From Sipunculus nudus (taxonomy: Eukaryota; Annelida; Sipuncula; Golfingiida; Sipunculidae), in NCBI GenBank assembly GCA_026874595.1, contig CM049316.1, positions 16,767,839-16,831,838 of the forward strand: a DNA stretch of 64,000 nucleotides. The letters are read 5' to 3'. Every line of letters begins with the position of its first letter. Position 1 is the first letter of the stretch. A program made the translations under genes and the position numbers. Under the pieces are notes generated by a model. That model saw only the letters and a program-made list of their open reading frames with translations. It was not told the DNA's origin and searched no databases. Of the stretch, positions 11,301 to 24,100 are shown in pieces.

Positions 11301-14300
11301 TTTATTGAAACAGACCCCTGTTCTCCTGTTACTTGTTTAGATATTTTATCATTTGGAACTGTTTAAAATCCTTTATTCTTGGCTTGTTTTCTTGTTGGAA
11401 GTGATCAGTTTGATGCTGTTTACAACCCTTTGTCTAAAGTTGATGACGTTGTTATCTTATCACTCATGTGTTTCTGTTTTGTTATTATCTTGTTTTTTTC
11501 TTGCGATTTGTGTGTGCTTTTTTATATTTAAAAACTACTGTTAGTGGCCTTGTATTCATACTTTTTGTGGTCCTGTTTCCTAGTTATACTTGCCAGTATT
11601 CAACAACCTGAGAGCATATTAATTTCTTCTGAGGGTCTGTTTTCTGGTTGTTTTTATGGTTATTTAACAGTTTTATGTCATCTGTGTTTAAGTTTTCTAA
11701 CCTTTTTTAGTTCAGATTTTTGAACGGTCATTGTTTTTGTTACTTCTGAAGCTATATACTTATTTGGTCTTATCTGGTGTCCTTTCTCATTATATTATGG
11801 TGGCCTGGCTATTTTACCTTTCTTATTGCGATCACGTGGTGGTGCCGATGGTTGTGCTGCTTGTTGTGCATTTGGCAGTTCCTTGTTTTCAACAGATTCT
11901 TCATTTGAGTCTGAAATTAATAATACAAAAAAATCTATTTCATTAGTCGTTTTAAAAAGCAATTAGTAACTTATAAGAAGCTAGAAATCTGTTTGTAATA
12001 ATCTGTGCAACAAGTTCATTACACAAGCATTTTAAAAAATTTTACATGAACAGAGATTATGTTTACTCTATTTATCTTGTTTTAACATTTGTTTAATAAT
12101 AATATCTTCAAAACCTTATTTAGGGTAACTATGTTTTAAAAACAACAAAATATAAATCAAGGTAAGAGTCACATAAATAAATGTCTGACAAATAAATGTA
12201 CTAAGTACATAAATGTCAAAATAGAAAGTATAAGTTATGTACATGAATTAAAGACTTTGTACAAGGAATACTAGGTTCATCATAATGATAACCTGTATTT
12301 AAGGAAAGTAACTTCCATACAGAAGTGTATCTGTTTATTCAACATAGTGAATATCACAATGTCAAGGTGTTAAATGTTAGCCAAAAGTCTAAAACTAATG
12401 TTAAACACACTTAAGTAATTTCACAAAGCTAACTGTATGTGATGTCTAAATCCACATAACACACTACTAGCTAATCCATGTCACAGGTACACAACACACC
12501 ACCAGCTGATCCATATGTCACAGGTACACAACATACCACCAGCTGATCCACATGTCACAGGTACACAATACACCACCAGCTGATCCACATGTCACAGGTA
12601 CAGAACATACCACCAGCTGATCCACATGTCACAGGTACACAACACACCACCAGCTGATCAACATGTCATCGGTACACAACACCACCAGCTGATCCACATG
12701 TCACAGGTACACAACACCACCAGCTGATCCACATGTCACAGGTACACAACATACCACCAGCTGATCCATATGTCACAGGTACACAACATACCACCAGCTG
12801 ATCCACATGTCACAGGTACACAACACCACCAGCTGATCCACATGTCACAGGTACACAACACACCACCATCTGATCCACATGTCGAAGGTACACAACATAC
12901 CACCAGCTGATCCACGTGTCACAGGTACACAACACACCCCCAGCTGATTCACATGTCACAGGTACACACCAGATCATCAGCTGATCCACATGTCACAGGT
13001 ACACAACATGCCACCAGCTGATCCATATGTCACAGTTTATACAGTGCAGCACCAACAAATGTATATGTTAAAGGCACATCATAATGTTTTGATCCACAAC
13101 ACTCAATAACACAAGTTAGAAAAGCACAATACCAACTCAGTGTGAAACACATTGTATTTAACTACACTGCAGACCTCATGCAACTTATGACAAACCATGT
13201 ATGCTTAGTCATATTATGCACACAACAAATATCGAAGCCTTCCATCTAATTTTAGTTTTCCATGTCTATTTACATATTCATGTACAAATACTATAACTAG
13301 TGATATTGGGTGCTTTTTGTAAATCAGCTTTTACCTTTCACATGCATGAATTTATTGAGTAAAATTATGTTAATTCTATTATCTAAATACTTCTTTAAAC
13401 ACCATGGTTGTAAACAAAAATCAAAATGCAACAATATCAACTCGTGGGCCCTTGTGTGTTAGTATATACTGATTCATGAAGTGTAATCATAATTAAGAAA
13501 AACATTTATATCATGTGTAGGGGTTAGTAACCAGGAATCATAAACAGTGAAACCTCGTTGTGTCGAAGTCGAAGGGACCCTCAGAAAACTTCGACACATC
13601 CGAGATTCGACACAAGCGGGTTTTATTTGGTAATAATTTAACTAGAGTTGTACTGAATATTGAGGCTGTTACTTCGACATAAGCAGGGTATTCGACTTAA
13701 GCGAGTTCGACACAACGAGGTTTCACTGTAATATTTTTCTAAACTTAGATAAAAATGTACAATGATTTTCCTTGTAAGCACCTTAAAGCTTGTATTCTAA
13801 GTGTTAATTTGCACAAGTTAGTGTGCAAATATCTGCTTAAAAAATTATGTTCGCAAATATATGTGAAGATGTGGAAATTAATAGTGGTACTTCCTCTGTC
13901 TATCTGCTCATATGAGTGATTTATCAAGCATATATTCACACTTGGAAGCTATTTTACTATACGCAGAAACCATAAACAATAATAGTAAATGCTCATTACC
14001 AAATCACCAGAAAAAAAATCTGACTAATATTATTTATGTATTGAGGTATATAGTTTTAGTAACCCTCAACCTAGAGAAAAATATGAAATTAATTGTAAAC
14101 ACACACTTATATATATTGTACATCAAATTAATACTGAATCTGTGTTTCCATTTATCACATTTTTGTGGACATCTACCAAAGGCAAATTCAACATCACATC
14201 CCCAGACTTTTAAATATGAAAAATGTCCAGGTAAAGCTGGATTTTAAGAGAACAACTATTAGTTCAGCTTTAAGGATGGATTCTGTATGAAAAGAGTCTG

Positions 14301-15060
14301 AGAGGGAGAATCTGCAAAATTTATACAGACAGCACACAGGTGTCAATGGCCTTGGTACTTCACCAATAAACCAATCTTCTCCATGGTCATGAGGTGAAAT
14401 GCTTTTATGTGCACCATTAAAAAACACACCTGTTTGTGCAGACATTTATAGCAAAAGACCAAAATTGCAGATTGAATGGAAACACAAATATTAAAGTATT
14501 ATTTTGAATCAGCTATGAAAATTAAAATATCTTTATGATTAGGCTATACTATTATAGCTTTAGCTAAGCCGTGTGTGTGTGTGGCGAGGCAGTAAGGCGT
14601 TGTGAAAGATCAGCAGACATGTTATATTGAAGGTTAGCTTCATCTATAGCCCGTAATCACGTCAAACCCTGACCTGGTATGACTGGCAGCTCCTCATCTA
14701 CGTCTATGATTGGCATAGACGAGAGAAGCATGTCCGGACCTGCAGGAATTGTAACAACAAAGGTGAGAGCTACCTAATGTTGAGAGTAAAACCTGATCTT
14801 ACCCAGCACCTGAAATAACTGCAATATTCTGGGTTTATTACAAAGGGGCCTATGACGCTACTTTCAAATTAGCATCTGTATTTATTTTTTTCATTATATG
14901 TTCTAGATGTAAAAATGAGAAATAAATAATTCAGACAGCATTTTGGTTGAATATTAAATTGCTCTAATTACTAAAACCTTAATCTTAGTGAGGTGGTTGG
15001 ATCTATTACTTTAAGCTTTAAGGATCCAATGGTTATGGTTTGGGTTATCTTGGAAGAACC

Positions 15061-15159
<99 letters not shown>

Positions 15160-18100
15160 ATCTGGTACAGATGAGTGTGAAGTCAGTCTAATGAAATATC
15201 ACGAGCTGAAAGAGCCTCAGAAGAAATTCAGATGTTTTGCCAGTTATCTGAGCTGCTTTAAGCATCCTAGTTCCAAGTTTAAAATTATAAAATTTATATT
15301 CCTTCAGCTTCCCTAGCTAACTGGAAATGTGTTGTCATATAAGATACAAAAGAAACTTTAATATAGACTGAAATATACGTACATAAAGATTTAATTTGGC
15401 ATGTTTTTAAAATATGATAATGTGACATCAAACTGGTACATAACTGAAAAAAATAAACAAAACATCACATGCAGGGTTCAATTTGTAACAAAAATAAAAT
15501 GTAGCATTCAGTCAAACTACAGAAGCTGTCCAAGTTTACAAAGGAATACTAAATATGTCACATGTAAACCATGCTGCAAAATCAACTATACATGAATACT
15601 CAAGTGTGAATCATCCTTGTAATAATTATGGCACTGAAACAATATTAGCAATAAAACCTGCACATCATAACATATGATAGTGAACACATGTGTACATCAC
15701 ATGAACATGATAATTTCTAGCATTAGCTAACAGCTCAGCAACATGCAAGTTAATGAAATATATTATATAAAAAATATTTAAACTCAGATAAAAATTGTGC
15801 TATCATTTCTCAAATAAAACTGTCAAGGAAACTGCTTCTTCTGAGGGTTTGCTGAACAGGAGGTGGACAATAACCCTGTCCTTTGTTCAGAAGCTGTTTT
15901 GTCTTAGGACTTTGATTTATAACACAGGGCAGAAGCACCCAGTCCTTTCGTCCCCCCCCCCTGCAAATATAGTGTTACAGGGTGGGTGCACATAAAAGTG
16001 GACCAAACTGTCTCGCTATTGAAGCTTGCTTTTCTAGCGAAGTGGTTGGTATGCCGGATTTGTGCGCCACCAACATGGGATCAGCCCAATATTTTCCCCT
16101 GAACAATTTGACTTGGTAACAAAATGGGGGCTCGTCCCGGATGATGGTAAACTTTGTGGCCCAAGGAATAAGCTCATCAAAGTGTGACTCTTGGGATAAT
16201 TAGTCTTGTTCTGAAAGCAGAACGCTCTTAAGAGGGGGTGTGTTATGGGGTGCACATAAAAGTGGACTGAACTGTCTCGCTGGTGAAGCTTGCTTTACTA
16301 GCAGAGCGGTTGGTATACGCCGGACTTGTGTGCCACCAACATGGGTTCGAATCCCGAATTTGGCCTAATGTTTCCCCTGAACAATTTGTCTTTGTAACAA
16401 AAGAAAATAGAATGTATCCTTAATGATAAAAAGCAGTTTTGTATAAAGTCTGCTAACATTCCCGCAACACATTCCTGTTCACCTGTGCAGGATGCTGAGA
16501 CCCCCTTTTCCAGGATCCTATATCCTCCATTGTAATGATTTATCTGTATTTATAATTATGGTTTAAAATTGTAATGTATATTATAATTTCTATAACGGTA
16601 GCCTTTTTATTATTGTAACCTTGGCATGGTTTCAAATAATGTCTACTATGGTAGTGTTTAATATAATGGTCACTCTGGCAGCAATTATTACAATGGGACA
16701 ACTCATTTTTAATCACTGCAATAGTAATATTCCTCCAAAGGATTAAACATGGTGATGTTTTCATGAAAGTTCACCATGGCAACATTTATCAAAATGGTTG
16801 TCATGGTTGTGTCTATCATGCTTGTTAACCCGGTAATATTACTATAGTGGCCATCTTGGTTGTGTCTGCCCTAATGGCTATAAATCAAATACTAGCTAAA
16901 ATCTGGCCTTGCATACCACCGTGTAACAAAATTTTTTTAATCCTTTGATTTCTGATCACACATAACATCCAAGGCTTTGATTGCAATACAAATAATATAT
17001 ATCTACTAAGCCAGCTTCCAGGCTGATGTCAAGCACCACAAACTGTTCTACTCATACTGCACAATACTGATCACTGAGAGTGGGCCGTTCCACTAAACAT
17101 GCACCATTCCCACTACATCAACAAGCTTCATTGGAAATTCAAGCAATTATTATAACTGAACATTTTGTCAGCCCGGGCAGGCTCAATTGCTCAACCTCAA
17201 TATACATTATATTTGTTATCCATGTTCCTGTTTATGGATATTCAATTATCAGATGTACCACATACCAATAATTATAACATTTTTTATGCTAATCAACTCT
17301 TAATTCAAATTTTGGAATTTTTACACTGTATTTAAATATATTTTTACAAAAAAAGGCAACTAACAAAAATTTTAACAAGCTATGAACAAAACTGTTATCT
17401 TGCTTTCATTTGATAATAATCACATGACATAAAACTTAATGGTAAGCCTTTGAACAAAAACAGCAAATTGTTCGTAATTTTGATATAATCGTTTCATGTC
17501 AATCAATGAAGCAGGCTGGTGTTGGTGGCGGTTTCCTATTAGCTGTGCAGGGACATGCAGGCACCATGGAGTTCTAACATTATCTACCTTTCCTAGCAAA
17601 GGACACCTCCACACCGGAGAGCTTGTTCAAGAGGGCCTCGCGTTTTGTATCGAGAAGGTCCTCCTGGCTTGATGACGACAGGAGACTGTCCGTGCTGGTC
17701 GTCATAGAGACAGAGTCAGCATCGGTGCTACTCATGAGTCCACTCTCTGGGCTGGCTCGCCCACTAGAGGGCGCTCTTGTCCGTTCTCCTTGTGAAAGCT
17801 CGGCTAGTTTCAAGGCCTTTTTGACCTCACCTGGGTCTGTATAAATGTTTCTAAATTCTCAGTACACAAAGCCAGCTTAGTCCAAACACAGACAACCCAA
17901 CCACCCCAATAACTATATATACAGAAGATTAACTGATATCCATGTTTATTAAATATTGTAATTATTTAATAAACAGACTGATATGACAAAATATCTAATA
18001 TGAAGATTACCTTGGAACATTATTTTTTTAAATGAGGTTTCTTTTCTAGCCATCTCTGACCTAAATAAACCTTACTACCACAATACAGTATTATTCTGTT

Positions 18101-21100
18101 GTGAGAAAACAAATCACACAAAAGAAATGTGATCTTATCAAGATAGTAAAGTCCAAATCAAGGAGAAACAATGGCTGAAAGATTTCTAGCAAAATTTTAA
18201 GTACCTAAAGAATACACCCTACAAACAGTGGTTGCTTCAGATACAGATGTTGCCATTTCATTTGATGTGACATGCTATTAAAGTTTGAAAACATAAATTT
18301 CAAGCTGTGCAAGGGCTTTTTAAGACAGAGCCTGGACAAGAATGGCTGCCTGAATAAATGGTGAAATAAAATTTTTGGGGTTCAATTTGGTATAACGACA
18401 GAAGGACAATTTGCCAATTTCAAAAGTTTAAACAAAATATTTTTATCAGGAGTAAACTTGGTGTAAAACTTGAGCCACATCCCAGGTTCAAAATTTGTGT
18501 GATACTTTAAAAGGTGCCCATTCACCTACATTTGAAAAAGAATTCATGTGATTTCTGGCTTTCTCTGAGTATAAATTAATGATCTAAGGGTAATTTTGGT
18601 TGCGAAAAGTTCTTATAACACCTTTGTTAAGGATGTATGAACTTTTTTATCAACATGTCTGTAAACACAACAATGTTGACAAACGTAAAAAAAAACATGT
18701 AACCTTAGGTGGTACCGGTAGGTTGCATATATACATATTTAGAAAGGTCACTTGTTGCAAAACGCCATTTGCAAAGCTCTGGTTTATCTGACTTGCTGCA
18801 AGATACCCTTGTTGAATTTGTTTTATTTTGGTGGGCCCCAAATATCATAAACAAATTGATATAAACAAAATAAACAGCCTGTGTGCGGTGATATCCACGT
18901 TTTCTGGCCTATTTTTATAAAAACTCCAAAAGAATTACCTTTGGTTTATAAAGGAAAGATAGGTAATTGGGCCCCTTTAAAGAATTTCAGTGGAACGGTA
19001 AAAAGACAGTATGTGGCACATCATAGGTATAGAAATTAGTATAAATATTAATTTAAAATATGTTTACTCAGGTAAAATTCTGTCACTTGGCATGAAGACT
19101 TTGGTTAAAATCTTACATTGTGTATGTGGACTGTTAATAACATTCTTTCATAGATATTCTAAACATCCAATGTTGATATATGAATTTAATCATAAATGCT
19201 GGTCAAACTGAACATGAGTATCAAATACTTTGCACTCTCTTCATAGGGTTACTTTTTCTTTAATTTAATTAAACCCTTCAAACTAAATAGTTTCACGGCT
19301 GTCTAAGATAGGAAAAATTTGACAACAAAGCAAGAGAACACATATATGCCCCTGATACGGTGCTAAGTTTCTTTCATAAAATTATGCAGGCACTAAAGGT
19401 TTTATTTAATAATAGGAATTCAGAGTTACTTTTATAATAAATATATATCAACTATGCAAAAGCATCAATATCTTGCAAATAATTGACATCTTTTCTTTTC
19501 ATGAACAATAATTTGTCATGAACACTACTGAATTGTTGTGGGTGAAAGCAACACAGAAATTATTTGTAAAACAAAGCAAGCGAACAGTACAGAAACAGAT
19601 AAGGCTCAGATCATGGTGATTTGTGTTTTACACTGACTTTTATGTTCAATCAAATTCCTATATTTACCATATGTGGAAAATGTGACTGTCAAAATATTGA
19701 GAAAAGAGATAAAGTTACTTCATATAAGACGCTGGCAATTAAAATGCAAATTAGAACCAATGAAGATCAGGTAACTCAAGTGAACAAAGTATGGACTTTC
19801 CTCCATAATGTTGCGACCAGACTGACAAAGACCTTCATCTTATGGTAATCAAGAAACTGTTATTTGATGCTCAAATAAATTAATCTAAGTTACATTTTAA
19901 TAATAACTGCCCAAGAACTACCAGAAATCAAGATTTTCACTACAACAATACCGGGTAAAAGCTGTCCACAATGGCAGTAAAATAATCATCAGCCAAACCC
20001 ATACATAACATGATCTGAATAAGTTCCAACTGAAACCTGTTTAAACCAATATAAAACAAACCCAGAAATTAAGTATAATCCAGCAATTAAGAGGTAGAGA
20101 CCAGCATATATAGGTTTGCATATAAGAGCAGCTTTCCACATAATATATGATTAAATTACTATGTACTTACCGACAACGGACTTCGGTCGCACCTGTCTAT
20201 GAAGTTTACTCTTTCTACGCTCCTTTGGTGTCGGACCCTCCTGCAAAAAGACAAAAGTATCATCAAAGATAAAGCCAGCCCTGCTTTATTTAAGGTCAAA
20301 TTTAAATTACCAAAAGCCTTATAACCACTTTACATGAAAGCCAGCAATCCACCTCCCTTATTCTGCAAAATTTATGTGCTTTTTGGCTTACTCTGTATAC
20401 ATATTAATGTACTGTGGGTAATTCTTGCTGAGAAAGGTTCATATAATGCTCCTGTAACAGATGTATGACCTTTACAAGCTGTACGAATGCACCCAACAAA
20501 ACACATGAGCAACTAGAACTATAGTCAGAGACTACATATACCTCCATCAGGATGTTTACTAAAAATTTCCAGTTCCTGTGTATATAATGTCACAGTGCGC
20601 AAGCTTACTATAAAATACCTTCCCCTAAAACCAATGAACAGTTCAAAAGCGGTAGAGAATAATTGTAAGGAAACCCATATTATGGTGATCCTGGTTACCT
20701 TCAAAACGTAACGATCATTCCTTTGGTGTTACACTAACTCTCCGCAAATATTCATTAAAATCTGCCAAGAAACTACTTCAGAGTTAAGTAGCTAACAGAC
20801 AAATCAAGTAACTAACCAGGAGGAAAATAACACTATGCAACCCAGCGAAGGTATAAATATCTTGGTCAGTGTGATCCTAGCAATATTCAACTTGAAAAAA
20901 GTTGATGACAATGTTCTGTACTCAGTACTACTTCTCACCTCCTCTGTGGTAGTTTCGCTAAGGTCAGGACTAGGTGACTTCTCTTTCTCACTTGAACGAC
21001 GAGATACTGAGCTCCCACTGTGGACAAGCTGGAAAAAATATAAATACTAATGTTATAAATTCACACTCTACACAGTATTTTACAAATGCACACTCAAATG

Positions 21101-24100
21101 CTAATTTTTTCAATTATTTAAAAAACTTAAACCACTATAGATTTGTGATAAACACATCTACAAAGATTATATTATGTTTTATACTTTAAAATTTTTTCAT
21201 TATTATATATGATACAGATAGTGAAAAAAAAATCACTTTTCATGGAGGCTTCCTTATTACAAAGAAATTCAAAATGGTACTATATACAAATGATAAAAAG
21301 ATATCTAATGTGTATGGGGGAAGGATATACCTTCTGCAAACTGGAAAGTAGAAACAAGAGAAAATCCTTATAATACAGAAATATCAAGATAATATCACAA
21401 GTATACTTTTAAATTTAAATGTGAAGGCAAAACAGAATCATACAAACAAAATCTTGCCTCCAGTGATTAGCTTAAACATATATTAAACTTCAACAAAAAC
21501 ACAAAGGATGGAGAGAATGAATAAAAAACTAATATATTTGACATTTACCAGTTGTTTTTGACTAGATGACAGTACATCCAGGATACCATCAATAAGGCGG
21601 TCGGACATTAAGGCAGACACTGCGAGGTTCAGGGACCTGGAAGGTACCCAAGAATAACGTCATCAACTGTTCACTGAGGATTCACACCATTCCAGCAGAA
21701 TTAAATTTCATGACTCAAATTAACTTTTTTTTAAAGTTTTTTAGGGTATAATCACACATTTTCACACAAATCTGTAAGTTTGTAACTTATAAACACTGCA
21801 TGGGTCTTTAATAAAGTTCAGCTTGATGAATTATTCATTGTAGGAATTCACCAATGTTTTTACCAAACACCATTTACAGGAAAGGTATACCCTGAAGTCC
21901 AGAATTGTATTAGCATGTAAACTGCATCACCTTGCTTTTCATAAGACAATACCATATAAACTCTCACCCTATTTTGTTCATAACATCGGCCCCCACTTGG
22001 TCTAATAATATAGAATGTGTGAACTCCTTCTCAAAGCTGATTTTGTCTTCACATTCTGTCTGCAGCTCAGCACGGAAGCTCTGTAAAGGTAAAAGTCACA
22101 GGTGAGCTTGATTATTATTTATATGTACAAAAATACAGGACTGCTGCATACATAAATACTGAAGCTTATTATCAATGAATATGGATTTCTGAAATATATG
22201 AGGTGTTGCTCAAGGGGCATGTTGGTTAACTTAACTGATTTTGAGCCTGTTAAGTGAAAAACCTACTCTGGCATACTCTTAGCGTTATGATTGTATAAAG
22301 TTAAATTGTGAAAATAAAATCTGAAACTGATAAAAGAGTTGATATATAGACCCTGCATGACAAATGTATCATAAAGATACTTCATGCTCAAATGGATATC
22401 AAAATGCACTTTTCCCTTACTGCAAAGTTTTGGGAACACTGGAAGTTTCTTTCTTGAATTAGGTTCATATGAAGGAAACTGAGAGATACTATAACACTGT
22501 CAGCAAATTAAAGACTAGTTTATATATATTTTACCTGACTTTCCATGACAGCAGGACACTTCTTAACTGTACATTCAACCATATTTTTCAGGGTATACTG
22601 GAACAAAATGAAGAAAGCATCTTCAATCAACTGTACACAAGACTGAAACATGCAACATGCTTAATGTTCACACTGAACGGGCTAATTTTATGTCATGATT
22701 TGATGAAATATTAAACAAGATTGGAAAAAGCAAGTAACTTGTTCCATTTTAAAATGCAAGCACTGTATACACCAATGGTTCTTGCTTTTTGCCTTATCAT
22801 AAGTACATATGAAGTTTTCCAGTGTAACAAAATTTACTTTCCAGTAATTGTAAGCTTCTCCTGATAATAAAACATCTACGTACAAAACAATTTTTTCTAA
22901 GTAGAGTCTTTGTCACACAATGATATCAATTTTGTTTACTCCCAGATAAAATATCTTACAGCAAGAAAATCTTTAATAAAGTGGGGCAACAAAATTTTTC
23001 TTATTATAGTAAAGTAATTTTTGGTTAGACAATTTTTCTTGTTATATTACAGAAACTTTTTCTTATGATAAGAATTTTATCCTCTGATAAGATCATTTTC
23101 TTGCTATCAGAATAAAATATCTTATGGCAAGATATAATATGACAAAGGGGATTATGACAAAGGACATTTTTCTTCTGATAAGAAAATTTCTTACCTGCAG
23201 ATGCGTTTCCATGGTTTTTTTCAGCTCCTCAGCCATTGAAGTTAGCTTTTGCTCGACCAGATTCCCACTGTCCTCAGACTTCAGAGCCACGTCCTGAAGA
23301 CTTGGTAAAAGCTGTAAGCATATAGATACATAGGGACTACTGGATAAAAAAAAAATTCTAAATCATTTAAATATTTGAATACATGGAAACATGTTATAAG
23401 ACCACCTGTGGGACTGGTCCCAAAGTGGTCTTAATTCACAGGTGGTCTTATTTGAAAGGTCAGTTAACCAATGAGAATGCTTTCATTTACCCAAGGGTGG
23501 TCTTAATAAACAGTTGGTCTTATAAGACAGGTGGTCTTTCAGACAGGTCCCACTGAATTTAAAAACAGTACTTAAACAGTAAACCATTAAAATACAGTGT
23601 CTTATATGAATTCAAACCATTAGCAAATACAGTGAAGTATCACTGACGACCAACCCACTATGATGACCATCATTACTAAGACGACAACTATTTTTTGGTC
23701 CCAAACTAAAATAAAATCATCATAAAAAACTCCTGCTAACATGACCATCCTGGTGACACAACCACATTGGCTGAACCCACAGGTGGTCATGTTAGTGCGA
23801 TTTCACTGTACATTTGAAAGGAGAAGGAAAATGATTGATGAAACATGCTACATATCCATCAGTAAAATCTTGCCAAGTTTGTTGTTGTTGCTTACCTGTT
23901 TTGAATTATCTGCATCTTTGATGTACTTTTGTACCTGGTCTATGTCAGTCTTGGCCTCAGAACTCAGGTTGTTTTTCTCTAGCTCAGATATCGTATCCTG
24001 CACTTTGACTACCAGTTCATCTACCATCTAAAAACAAACATCACATTATTACTATCATGAACTAGAAAGCACTACCAGAGCTCATACCTCTGCAATCACC

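Larger units (their letters stand above)
15973..16399. mobile_element. TRIM-like miniature LTR retrotransposon with tRNA-like LTRs
   Basis: Two direct terminal repeats of 149 and 159 bp both start TGTTA and end GTAACA (the TG...CA rule, with a short inverted end). Three bases after the first lies TGGGGGCTCGTCCCGGAT, which differs at one base from the well-known tRNA-Pro primer binding site. Immediately before the second lies a purine tract (aagagggggtg). The internal region is only about 119 bp with no ORF, as in TRIM elements. Each repeat contains tRNA-like A and B boxes. No target duplication was recognised. An alternative reading is two tandem tRNA-derived SINEs, but the PBS and PPT placement argues against it. 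Confidence 0.7.

Noticed and set aside
14993-15316. Plus-strand 107-codon ORF with (YI)n
   Set aside because: Driven by the TA microsatellite.
16299-16370. A genuine tRNA gene
   Set aside because: A and B boxes are perfect, but the acceptor stem does not pair and the segment lies in a duplicated terminal repeat; tRNA-derived rather than functional.
17623-17844. Plus-strand 73-codon ORF
   Set aside because: Antisense shadow of exon 24.
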